The notes beneath the pieces were generated by a model. That model had not been told where the DNA came from, made no database searches, and worked only from the letters and a program-made list of their open reading frames with translations. A stretch of DNA of 64,000 nt from Aquanectria penicillioides (lineage: Eukaryota > Ascomycota > Sordariomycetes > Hypocreales > Nectriaceae), in NCBI GenBank assembly GCA_003415625.1, contig PYIU01000010.1, forward strand, positions 1,672,501-1,736,500, in the 5' to 3' direction. Below are positions 24,018-34,116 of this stretch, in pieces. Within the stretch, counting starts at the first letter, position 1; each line of letters starts with the position of its first letter. Both the position numbers and the translations under genes were made by a program.

Positions 24018-25805
24018 TCACACCAAGATGTCTTTCATCGATTCTGTTGCACACATTTCTAGCAGCTTATTCCCCGCCAGCAGAAAATAGTAGTCGGCGT
24101 ACACTAATCCGTGGTTTGCCCAACGTCTTGGTGCAAACTCATAATTGTTTATTGTTGCTCCTCCGAGAATTGTATCAGGCGTATCGTCGTTCTTGATGGA
24201 AACCTCGACTTGGCCATTGTGTAAACCATGCTCGACTGTCTCAAGTGCAGAACAAGACAGCTCGAACTTATCCGGAGAGTTCAGATGTTTTGAGCAGACA
24301 GCCTTTAATATCTCGATCGATTTTGTGAGGTATTGCGACTGTTTTCCTAGCTCAGATCGTGCTTCATGAATCAACAACATGCCATATGCTGCAATAACAG
24401 CAGCACTAGTGTCGGGTGGTTGTTCTGTATCACCCGGGGCAGAAAAGTCCCAAGGTGGAATCCCATCTGACGGGAGTTGGTTCAGAAAATATTCTGCACA
24501 GTCCTGGGCCGTTTCCAAAAACGATGCATCCCGCGTCCATTTAAAGGTTTGCGCAAAGCCAGCAATCGCCCAAGCCTGCCCTCGAGACCAGGATGATTCA
24601 TCAGAGAAGCCTTGATTTGTCAAACGGTACTTCATAGCGCCCGTATCTGGATCGAAATTAACAACATGTGTTGTAGATGAGTCTGCACGGATGTGATACT
24701 GTTGGGTCTTTCGTGCATGGTCCACTGCAACTTGGTACATGTTTCTATCATTCAGTTCTGACGCGGCCCAGAACAACATCTCAATGTTCATCATGTTATC
24801 CTGTATAGACAGGTTAGTATAGGTCCAATCCATGATTTAAAGCCAAATTCTAACTCACTATAATCACAAGGAAGTCCTTTGTCGGGTCTTCAAATGCGTA
24901 TCGCTTCGTAACGCAGGTATCCCATGAACGGATTACTCCAACCCGAGGGTCATATCGATTGGCCAGGGTCTTTGAAGCCCTGATTATTGTATGGTATGCT
25001 AAAGCGTCATGTTCAAGCTCCCAGGCCAATTTAGCCCATGGAAAAACCATGAACCCGAGATCATGGGTCGTGGAAAGCGAAGCGTTTTGATGCAGATTCT
25101 CCGTCCACCATTTGCATGCAAACCTAACGTACTCGGTTAGTAGCCCTCCACTAACAAACGACTCTGATTCATTTCTCTCTAGTCTTGCCTCACTGTATCA
25201 TTTGAGTAGAACTTACTGTAGCTGCATAAGGTGTGGTTGGTTGACCTCAATTGTGTCGCTAGTAAAATTTCTGAGCCTCCTCTTGTATTTGTGCTCTCTT
25301 TCCAAGAGCAAATACAGGCTGCCTGGAAAGAAACCCGAAGTCCAAAAATCTTTTTCCCGGTAAATGTACCTCAAACCACCTACCTTTGTATATTCTGGGT
25401 AATACGCAGGCGGCGCTGCCTTTCATACAGTGTGTTAGCAATGCTACTCCGCGTTGTTGTTTCGCTGACAGTCAAACCTTAGCCAAGGCCTTCAAAGCCA
25501 CTTTCCAAATCTTGGCATACACAGAGTTTCCGTAGAGCAATTGAAAAAGAGTATGTTGAGTAGGGATCTCATTTCCAAGCGATGCATCGATGAGACCGTT
25601 TGTCCGGACCTCGGACAGTCCATTGCCCTACCCTAGAGTTAGCTCAGGTTGCAAAATGCGATCGAAGAAAACAAACCTGGTCACAAAGGGAACCATTCAA
25701 ATCGAGTTTTTGGACCGCGGAATTTTCTCCGTGAAGTTTATCTGTGATAGGACCAGCCACGAGCGCTGTTGCTTCTGAGGCGTCGAATTTCATCATTGTC
25801 TGCAT
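24018..25805 (-). CDS. GH88 unsaturated glucuronyl hydrolase
   Basis: Glycoside hydrolase family 88: hydrates and releases the 4,5-unsaturated uronic acid left at the non-reducing end by polysaccharide lyases. Exons 25805-25677, 25627-25478, 25419-25217, 25123-24859, 24800-24018 total 1530 nt, 509 residues. Family blocks in order: PAYYPEYTK, FWTSGFFPGSLYLL, WWTEN, HDLGF (first conserved Asp), IIDNMMNIEMLFWA (second conserved Asp), SSWSRGQAWAI, DTSAAVIAAYGMLL, and C-terminal YADYYFLLAGNKLL. Typical family length. No signal peptide, so it probably acts inside the cell. It is divergent from the anion transporter at 26299. The weakest point of the model is the GTTTGA donor of intron 2. Confidence 0.88.
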
Positions 25806-26298
25806 GAGAAACACGCGCAGGAGTAATTCTAAGGGAAATGAGGTGAAAAAGGCAAAGTGAAGGCAATGCCAATAACGACAACACAATTATCAGAAGGATA
25901 GCTGGGCACAAGAGGTTGAAAATTACGCAATGTCGTTATTGACAAGGGACTGGGACAAATATTTGAACATCCATAATGTTATTGCGATACTGCGACAGGT
26001 AGGACAAGATGGCTGACGGCGAAAAAGCCGCGACTTGGTCCGGTGGTGCGGGGTGAGACTGGGATAATCAAGCTTAGTGCCAGACTGCCAGTGACGTTGA
26101 TGAGTTGTTGTCAGTCACATTTCCTATCGGAGGAGGTGTCGGCATCGCTCCGCTCTGTTCCCTGTTGAACGTGGGGAAGACCATGTTCAAGACACGCAAC
26201 GGCTCGACCATATCTTGGCCTATTGCGCCATGAAGCCATAGCCAACTCAATCAACAACACTCAGCATTTCTTGTCAGTCCCATCGAACAATAAGAGAG
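25806..26298. promoter_or_regulatory. Shared divergent promoter, GH88 / anion transporter
   Basis: A 493-bp region between the start codons of GH88 (minus) and the Dal5-type transporter (plus). It carries GGTCCG (26037-26042), CGGAGGAGG and a CGG-N7-CCG arrangement around 26128-26152, all of the half-site type recognised by Zn2Cys6 proteins. A common promoter would co-express hydrolysis and transport (inference). Confidence 0.45.
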
Positions 26299-28091
26299 AT
26301 GACTACGTCCAAAGAGCTCGAGGCGGCAACTACCCGCAGCGACCATCATGAGGCCAGCGGTCTCTCGGCCAAAGTTATCCAAAATGTCGGCCAGGGCGAT
26401 GAACAAACGGATCTCTACGCCACCGGCCCGCCCGTTGAAATCGATGCTGCAACAAACAAAAGATTGTTCTGGAAAATCAATCGCCGCATTCTTGCTATCC
26501 AGTTGGTGACCTACTTTTGTCAGTCCTTGGATAAGGGCACTCTAAACTTTGCATCTATTATGGGAATCAAGACAGATGCCCACTTGGTTGGACAAGAGGT
26601 ATGCGTCATCTGCCAATGTTACACCACAGTAATATATATCACGGAGCTAGTCTTGCTTCGTATTCCCATGGCCTCAGTACGTTATGAAGCTAACTCATTA
26701 CGATTAGTATCAATGGCTCGGCACCATCCTCTACATCGGCATTCTCGCTGGAGAGTATCCTCAGAACTTTCTCCTACAGAAACTTCCTATTGCGAAACTT
26801 CTTTCGGTGAATGTTTTTATTTGGGGTGTTGTTGTCTCATGCTCTGCAGCCTCGACCAATTTCGCTTCTTTGATGACAGTCCGCTTCCTCCTCGGGTTCT
26901 TTGAGAGTTGTGTGCAGCCAGCTATGATGCTGCTGTAAGTAGTTCCATTCCATACGCACGCTTCATTTACTGATAATTCTCATAGTACAAGTATGTGGTA
27001 TACTCGAGAGGAGCAATCTCTACTTAACTCCCTGTGGTATTGCATGTCTGGCGTGCAGTTAATGGTATGCTAAACGCCAACTCTCCTCAATCTGTTACTG
27101 ACTTGTTGCTATCTAGGTTGGTGGGCTCCTGGCCTTTGGTGTTTCTCACTATACCGACGGACCTATCAAGAACTGGCAACTTCTATTTCTCGTTCTCGGT
27201 GTGGTCACATGCATCTGGTCCGTCTGCATCGGCGTCCTTCTCCCCGACAATCCAATGTCTGCCAAGTGTTTCACTGAAGAAGACAAGAAGCTCATGATCG
27301 AGAGAGTGCGCCACAATGAGACTGGTATCCAGAATAAAAGATACAAGAAGTACCAAGTCATCGAGGCTCTCACAGACCCATTTGTATGGTGTTGCGTCAT
27401 GCTCATCACGGTTGCCAATCTCATTATCGGGGGTCTGGGCGTTTTTTCCAACCTTATTATCAAGGAATTCGGATTTTCCTTGTTGCAGACACAACTACTC
27501 AACATTGCTCAGGGAGCTTGGTTGATCGTGGTGATGATCGGGTCAGCTCAAGCATCGCAAAAGTCGGGGCAAACCTGCTTCATGATGATGGTAAGTATTT
27601 ATAAATCCTATAGCTCCGCTCGGTTGTCAATAGCTTACCATGGATAGTTGTGGACAATCCCCGCTATTGTCGGAACTGTTGTCATCCTCGTAGTCAAGCC
27701 TAATCCCGGAAATGCTGGCGGCATGCTCATAGCGTTTTACTGCACTCAGTTCTTTTGCGCCCAGGGTAATATGATCATCTCTCTAATTACCAGAAACATC
27801 GCAGGCCAGACCAAGAAGGGTTTTACGATGACCATGGTCTTTGTGGGTTGGTCTGTTGGCAACTTGATTGCCCCTCAGATTTTCCGCGAGAAGGATGCAC
27901 CGAGATATCTTCCTGGATTCTTGGCACACGTTGTCATTTATGGTGTTTACTTTGGGTTGATCATTTTGACTCGAATTGTGTTGATGGCGAGAAACCGCCG
28001 CAAGTCGCTCATCGTGGCCGAGATTTCTCATGATCTTGCTTTCCAGGATCTCACGGACAACGAGAATCCCAATTTTCGCTATGTGTATTAG
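26299..28091 (+). CDS. MFS anion:cation symporter, Dal5/allantoate-permease family
   Basis: Plasma-membrane transporter of the fungal anion:cation symporter group, whose members carry carboxylates such as allantoate, nicotinate, tartrate or sugar acids. Exons 26299-26598, 26708-26934, 26986-27064, 27117-27590, 27648-28091 give 507 residues. Family marks: RRILAIQLVTYFCQSLDKGTL in TM1, GEYPQNFLLQKLP, RFLLGFFESCVQPAMM in TM4, WYTREEQ loop, LPDNPMSAKCFTEEDK at the start of the central loop, NIAGQTKKGFTMTMVF and GNLIAPQIF. The N-terminus is a 50-residue hydrophilic tail. Placed head-to-head with GH88, it is a good candidate importer of uronic acids or small unsaturated products (inference). Confidence 0.88.
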
Positions 28092-28592
28092 GAACACTGA
28101 TAAGGCCAGATCTCTGAATTATAATCGCGAACACAGCCTAGGAGCTCTGAGAAGAACGCTTAGTTAAGGAACGTTGTGTTTCATGTTTAGTTGGAATTAA
28201 CTCGCAAACTACTTGACACGAGGGAACACAGATATGTCTCGCATAGATATACCTACAAAGCCTATGGTAGCCTTGTGAATCAAATAATAACCTGGTGGAC
28301 AATTTTGCTTCTCTAATGATCCGATGCCTGAACAAATAGTCTCATGTACCTCATAGTGAAAGGAGTTATCGAATAGTGGAGTGATGCCCCGCATCTCCTA
28401 CAATAGTCTTGAGTGTTTCTATCAATATTTTCTGACAGAATCCGAAGAGATTTGTTTAAACCCCAATTTACTTTTGGTTATGTGTACATGAAACAAAGGT
28501 GTCAGCTAAGGAAGGTCTTCAGATCTAGTGTTGCATATCTAGATGTCCTTGATAGGGAATTTTCAACATTTGTACCTAGTAATCTAACTAAA
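28092..28592. other. Intergenic, convergent 3' flanks
   Basis: AT-rich spacer of 501 bp between the convergent transporter and GH28-like genes. No gene seen. Confidence 0.5.
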
Positions 28593-30029
28593 TTATTCCT
28601 CGTGGTCAAAGCTTACATTAAATGCGTGCTCATTGACAAACATCGGAACGAAATCAGTCACCATGTACCATCTAGGCTTCGTCATTTCCCGGTGGATAGT
28701 TTCACGGCCAATCTTCAGGTTCTCAAATCGAATATTCTCAACCCTTCTGGTGCCATCAAAGCCCAAGATCTGAGATGGATTAACGATTTTTGAGTTTTCA
28801 AGATTCAAGGAGATATTCTTCAGTGTGACATTTCGAACACCACGGCCAGGTGCCGTTGTCCACATACTGTTTTGCATGACACGGATGTTAACCAACTGGC
28901 CCTTGGAAATCTTCTCCACTCGAACATCTTCCAAATGCACGTTTTCGATAAGATTCTCGTCTCCAGCGTTGATTGAGATACAACCTTGGTACCACATCTG
29001 GTTCTCGTAATGATCAAGGATGTCAATGTTGCTGATGTGTATGTCACTAAACGTTTCTGGCTTGGCTGGGTTTCCATGCGTCCCCATATGGATGGGGTGG
29101 GCGATGTCAGGGAGAAGTGTGCAATTTCTGATTGTGATATTGCGCGTGTCGCCATAATAGTCCCATCGATGGCCGTATATGGCAATCGTGTCATCTGAAT
29201 TACGGAGGAAGCAGTTTTCGAGCAAAATATCTTGAGAGCAGAAAAAGTCGACCCCGTCGCCATTTCCATGGGAAGAGAAGGATCGATACCGGTCGATATG
29301 AACGTTTTTTGCCTCCCCTGTTGTGAGACTAAAGCCTGTAGCTCCGACAGATGTCACTCCTTCAACCACGATGTTGTTTGACCGTTCAATGAGAATGGCG
29401 CCGCCGTTGGGGCCTTTGTAGATGAAACCGTGACCACGAACGCCAGAATTGGAAACATTGATGAAATTGAGTTTGGCTGTAACAAATGCGCCTCCGTCAA
29501 GATATACCGTTGTGTTTGATGGGACGAAAAGATTTCCGTCAACGACGTTGGTGTAAGCGGTCCCATTGTTTAGCCCTGGTCCAAAGTACCAGCAACCCTC
29601 AGAATCGGCAGCAGGGGTTTCTGAGTCGATTTTATTCGCCAATACATGCAAAGCCTGCCATTTGTCGTCATTAACCTCAAGCATAACATCTACAGGTCGT
29701 TCAAGAGTGAAGCAAATTGTATCCTGGCCGTGAATTGTCGCATGAATTCCAAGCGAGAGTGGCTTGACAATTGCGCTGCTGACTTTGCCGCCCGTGTACT
29801 GGGCTTTGACTTCCACGATGCCATCAATATCCATAGAAGCTATCGATATGGGATGTTTGTTGAACTCATTGCGCTTGGTATTAACATCGGCTACGTCGAC
29901 GGCGAAAGCCGACACCGTAGTCCATGCTTGTGATGCGTTTGGGGCAACTGGACGAACTTGTACGAGAAAGGTTTCGTTGCCAGAAATGCCCTCCGGCACG
30001 GCATAAGTCTTGATTGAAGAAGGGTACAT
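28593..30029 (-). CDS. GH28-like pectin-lyase-fold glycoside hydrolase
   Basis: Single-exon 478-residue parallel beta-helix hydrolase related to GH28 (polygalacturonase-type). The ATG at 30029 is chosen because CACAATG is a good fungal start context. The frame is open a little further upstream but has no earlier ATG. An N-terminal beta-sandwich-like part (to about residue 130) is followed by PSNTTVYLDGGAFV and stacked beta-helix turns. It has GNGDGVDFF and NSDDTIAIYGHR (the Asp cluster at the catalytic site) and HMGTHGNP in the place of the GHG motif. The RIK motif is not obvious, so activity may differ from polygalacturonase. No signal peptide is seen, which is unusual for GH28 and would put it inside the cell with GH88. 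It is co-directional with the upstream SDR. Confidence 0.78.
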   Translation of the reverse strand: MYPSSIKTYAVPEGISGNETFLVQVRPVAPNASQAWTTVSAFAVDVADVNTKRNEFNKHPISIASMDIDGIVEVKAQYTGGKVSSAIVKPLSLGIHATIHGQDTICFTLERPVDVMLEVNDDKWQALHVLANKIDSETPAADSEGCWYFGPGLNNGTAYTNVVDGNLFVPSNTTVYLDGGAFVTAKLNFINVSNSGVRGHGFIYKGPNGGAILIERSNNIVVEGVTSVGATGFSLTTGEAKNVHIDRYRSFSSHGNGDGVDFFCSQDILLENCFLRNSDDTIAIYGHRWDYYGDTRNITIRNCTLLPDIAHPIHMGTHGNPAKPETFSDIHISNIDILDHYENQMWYQGCISINAGDENLIENVHLEDVRVEKISKGQLVNIRVMQNSMWTTAPGRGVRNVTLKNISLNLENSKIVNPSQILGFDGTRRVENIRFENLKIGRETIHREMTKPRWYMVTDFVPMFVNEHAFNVSFDHEE

Positions 30030-30587
30030 TGTGGCCAAGGTTGAGTAGTAGTCAAAGCCGGGGTTCGAAATGAAAAGTGGATGAAGAAGTAGTTCAGACT
30101 TGGATATTCAATGGCAAAACCACTAATCAACGTGTTACAAGTGTACGTTTTTTGTACTTATGGTGAGGAAATAAAAAAACCACAAATGACAAATACGCCA
30201 ATTCCGCACCACATCGTCGTCGGGTTCCGGACGAAGTTCCGGGAGAGGTCCGAAAGTGAGTGTGGTGTCATTTCTCCCAGGGCGGGGTAATGGAGCGACG
30301 AGTTGAAACTCGGGGAGATTGACGGTCTGGCTTGGTTCTCGAGCAACACGTTCGAATGCCTTGAATTGTGTTCTGATTTCTTTTGGAATTCTCGGAGAGT
30401 TGAAGCTACGTCTGTATCAATATGCCCCTAAGTCAGTGAATATTCGGACTACCGACAAGCCAGTCTCTCGTTGACTCTCTCGAGCCAGAATTTGCTGTGA
30501 GTCACCTCAGTGATAAGATACCTTTCTATCTAAATTGAGTGATTCTGATATCTTAGAAACGCGACATGAGTAGCATAACTCACGTCA
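30030..30587. promoter_or_regulatory. Upstream region of the GH28-like gene
   Basis: Spacer of 558 bp. On the minus strand CGGAC/CGGAA repeats occur at about 30215-30252, including GGTCCG at 30247-30252. Candidate regulator sites only. Confidence 0.35.
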
Positions 30588-31532
30588 TTAATGCAACTCA
30601 ATCGCTCCGACATCCTCCCCAGTCGCATGTTTGATTGCATATCGCACCGAGTCCAATGTGTCCTCGGGCACATATAAATACTCCTTCGTCCCCATTACTT
30701 TCTCGAAATTGGACAAGTAACCCTCTGGACTGCTCTCATTTAAGTGACCGAGAACAGTAACCAGAGTCGTTCGTGCCGCTCTTACGGCACCAACGCTGAA
30801 GAGCTCGCCTGACATTGAGCATTCCTTACTCGCGAGTGCAACGACAAAGTGCGCCACGAGACGTGGCGTGAAATATTTCCTTGTATTCCGCTTGATGACT
30901 GGTGACAGATCTGATATGCGCGAAGCCCCGGAGGGCATGACCCCGTTGATCTTGATGCTATGCTGCAGGCTCATGCGTCCAAGATCACGGGTCAGCGCAA
31001 ATACTGCTCCTTTGCTTGAGGCGTATCCCCCATCACCTCCAGCACCCATACCGATTATGCTGTCTGAGGACGTGTTTATGATTCTCCCATAGTCTTGTTT
31101 TTCCATAATCGGATAGACGGCGCTGGTCAACATAATTGTGCCCAAAGCTGCAATCTCCCAAGTCCGACGAAATGAACTCACGTTGACATCATCGTGAGCG
31201 CTTGGCTTCCCAGCGGTTCCAGCATTGTTGACTAGAATATGAATGGTGCCGTAATGTGAAACTGCCCGCTCAACAAGGGTCTTCACTTCACTTTGGATGG
31301 AAATATCGTGCGCATCAGCGATAGCGTCGCCATCCCGAGCTTTAATCTCGCCTACAACGGACTGCGCCCGCGTGACTTTGCCTCGTTGACCGTCTAGAGA
31401 TCCGCCGTAGTCATTGACCACAACCCCAGCACCGTATTCCGCGAGCAATAACGCGTATTCACACCCCAAGCCACCACCGGCTCCGGTGACGATGGCGACG
31501 CGGCCTTTGAGAGAGGTGAGTTTGGTTGTCAT
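30588..31532 (-). CDS. Short-chain dehydrogenase/reductase, FOX2-dehydrogenase-like
   Basis: NAD(P)-dependent SDR, 314 residues, single exon. Cofactor motif TGAGGGLG at residues 16-23, VVVNDYGGSLDG (the Asp after beta-2 and the D-x-GG pattern are typical of the hydroxyacyl-CoA dehydrogenase part of FOX2-type proteins), VNNAG, catalytic Ser in NTSSDS and Y-ASS-K. The C-terminus is longer than in classical SDRs. The hydratase and sterol-carrier domains of FOX2 are absent. As last gene of the uronate block it might reduce an oxo-acid, but similarity points to a hydroxyacyl-type substrate. Function is open. Confidence 0.82.
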   Translation of the reverse strand: MTTKLTSLKGRVAIVTGAGGGLGCEYALLLAEYGAGVVVNDYGGSLDGQRGKVTRAQSVVGEIKARDGDAIADAHDISIQSEVKTLVERAVSHYGTIHILVNNAGTAGKPSAHDDVNVSSFRRTWEIAALGTIMLTSAVYPIMEKQDYGRIINTSSDSIIGMGAGGDGGYASSKGAVFALTRDLGRMSLQHSIKINGVMPSGASRISDLSPVIKRNTRKYFTPRLVAHFVVALASKECSMSGELFSVGAVRAARTTLVTVLGHLNESSPEGYLSNFEKVMGTKEYLYVPEDTLDSVRYAIKHATGEDVGAIELH

Positions 31533-31887
31533 TGCTAAGTATGAAGAACTTATTCAAGAACAAATAGTATGGATTTGATGAATCTTTTCCCTAGATGCTA
31601 GGATCTCGAGTTGTTATTTGACAGAGTATATTTTATGCTGGCGCACAAAATCGAGGAAATGGCTAGTTTTGTTTGCATTGATGCTGTCTAATCCCCTCGC
31701 TCACCGAAGCCAGATCACACCATTCAGACTCACAAACCTCTCACTCTCCTTTCTCTGTTCTTTCATCCGAAACCCGAGATATCACCACTTCTGCACCAAA
31801 ATACTGATCGATGTGAGTTCTTTCAGTCGTCCTGCAGCGAATAGGAACAGTAGGCCGGTTTACAGTCACCACCCACTGTATGATCGT
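31533..31887. other. Intergenic between SDR and monooxygenase pseudogene
   Basis: Upstream side of the SDR (start 31532) and of the dead monooxygenase. No gene and no clear motif. Confidence 0.4.
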
Positions 31888-32925
31888 TCCCTCTGACCAG
31901 TGCACGTGGCCATTATTGAAGCTGGGCCATCTGGTATAGCTACTTTGATTCAACTCAAGAACCTCCCTCATGTTACAGTACAATGCTTTGAGAAGAATGA
32001 TGACGTTGGTGGAACTTGGCTGGAAACGCGATACCCAGGGGCAGAATGCGATATTGCCAGTCACGCATACCAGTACACATTTGCTTCGAAGAAAGACTGG
32101 ACCAAACAGTAATCGCATTCCAATATTTCATGAGCAGTGAGTTAATAAACTGACTTACTACAAAGCCTTTCCCAGCCGAGGATATTGGCGCGTATTTCAT
32201 ATCTGTTGCCAAAGAGTATAATCTCTACCCTCAAACCAAGCTCAAGAGCCGGGCTATTGCGGCAAGGTGGGATGAAGGGAAGGCGAAGTAGTTCCTGAAA
32301 ATTGCAACAGAAGAATCCCAAGATGGAATTGAACATCGGGAAATAATTGAATATGAAGCCGATATATTCATCAATGCAGGAGGCATTCTAAATGACTGGA
32401 AGTGGTCAGAAATTTTAGGGTTGAATGATTTCAAGGGGGATAAAGTACACGTCACCACGTGGGTAAGAGCGACCCAAATAAAAATCAAATACATCCAGTC
32501 TTGGTCATGAGAGTAATATCGGGATTATCAACATCCTATAGAATCCCTCCCTTGACCTGAAAGGCAAATCTGTGGCAGTTATCGGGTCCGGGGCTAGCAG
32601 CCTTCAGGTAGTACCAGCTATCCAGAATGGCTGCAAGAAATTGGAGGTATTTGTTCGTTCTCTCACTTATATTCTCCCAAATGTGAGGTTTGGAATCGAA
32701 TCTTCGACCTACAACCAAATTTGTAAGTTGAGAGTAAAGTTCCCCCGAAATGCTGGCTAACCAGGGTGGAAGATTCCGAGGCAGACATTGAAAGATTCTC
32801 CAATGATGTAGAATTTTATAGGGTATTCAGGAAAAGCATTGAGCAGCAAATGAACGAAAAATTTGTGGCTAGTTTGAAGGGTTCAACTGAACATTTCAAT
32901 GCCAGACTGGTGCGTCATGCTAATT
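31888..32925 (+). pseudogene. Baeyer-Villiger-type flavin monooxygenase pseudogene
   Basis: Remnant of a FAD/NADPH monooxygenase. Recognisable pieces in order: a FAD Rossmann segment in which the first Gly is Glu (IIEAGPSGI), GGTWLETRYPGAECDI, HAYQYTF (31900-32112); then DIGAYFISVAKEYNLYPQTK and WDEGKAK followed by TAG at 32287-32289, where the family has Trp; then FINAGGILNDWKW and the fingerprint F-x-G-x3-H-x3-W at about 32430-32460; after an intron, NADPH motif VIGSGASSLQVVPAI and VFVRSLTYILPNVRFG; last piece FRKSIEQQMNEKF and FNARL near 32910. No start codon is retained at the expected place, and the C-terminal half is missing. Confidence 0.82.
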
Positions 32926-34116
32926 CCTAGACTGAATTTTGCTTACAAGTGTCCGTCCCGATACTTATTGCTAGCTCCAATTCCATTAACCTGACTTAAG
33001 GATCCTCTATTGCATCATTTTCACCGAGGACATATTCTCCCTCCCCATTCGTGCCAAGGTAAATTGACCAATACGTGGAAACCTACAACCTCGCCGTGCT
33101 GACTAGCACTGACTCATTTTGTGACACTGGTGAATTTATGGACTACCCTATACCAACCAATTCATCGTCATGAAGATGACAAGAAATAGTCTCCAACGAA
33201 CCAATTGTCTAGCTCGACAGGTCTCATAGTTATTGAAGTATTGAGGTATGCCTTTGCAGGGACGACGACCCTGGTCCGAAACGACTAGTTCATTCAATGT
33301 CCCATCAGACCGCCCACATCGAGGTTGCAACCAGAGCCGCAAGTTACTGCAGTATAGTATTCACTCTTATCCGTAGCAGAATTTTAATTGATTCATATAC
33401 CCTGTAGTAATAAACTCTTCATTGATTTCTAGATTCATGCCGTGATTGAGGTCGGATTCGGTTGCTTGGTTTTTCCTTCAGCAATGAAACGATGGTCAAC
33501 CAAAAGCCAAATAACACAATGTTACTGATACGATTACAACCAAGATCCGATTTCTGAGGATTCCCGACTCCAAATTCTCTGCGTAACACTCTAGATAGAT
33601 TGTTCGAGTTAGATGCCTTCGCATTACTTGGTCCCAGGGTAAGCACTACTAATACATGGTAGTTGCATCGTACCAAATAAAAGCAATGTAGGCATCTAGA
33701 TTGCCCCGTAGGCGAGCTAGATAATCCAAGCTTGAATGCTCTTGGATGATCAACGGGAGTTCGGGCTTGATTTCCGCGGAAGTTGTACCCGTGTCGTGTG
33801 CGTCGCCGAGTTTAGACCGTCCGATTCCAGACCATCTGCAGGGCGGCTTGAGTCATGTCATACACGACTGCATTTGTGGGTCTCCCAAGGACATGACAAA
33901 TTGGGACAGCGGTATTGATAAGTGTGGTCCCAAGGCGCATCACACTATTATTCATGTCCGATGTATTCGAGACTCACTTTTCTTCGTCAAGTCCATGTCC
34001 ACTAATTTTATAATAAGAAATGTGGACTGTAAATTCTGAGACTTATGTTCATCAAACAATCCATGTCATCACGACTACAGAAATTTATCTAGTCAACGGG
34101 GATCTTTCAAGTCAAG
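32926..34116. promoter_or_regulatory. Intergenic, upstream region of alcohol dehydrogenase
   Basis: No gene recognised. TGACTCA lies at 33110-33116 and TGAGTCA at 33849-33855, with ACATGACAAA at 33891-33900. The last two elements recur upstream of other genes of the 34-45 kb block. Confidence 0.4.
33849..33855 (+). promoter_or_regulatory. AP-1/Gcn4-type element TGAGTCA
   Basis: TGAGTCA in the context CTTGAGTCATGTCAT, about 260 bp upstream of the alcohol dehydrogenase start. It is one of five such sites in promoters of the second cluster; bZIP binding is inferred. Confidence 0.5.

Noticed and set aside
28820..29269. Alternative minus-strand frame inside the GH28-like gene
   Set aside because: It is a shadow of the 478-residue frame that carries all the beta-helix motifs.
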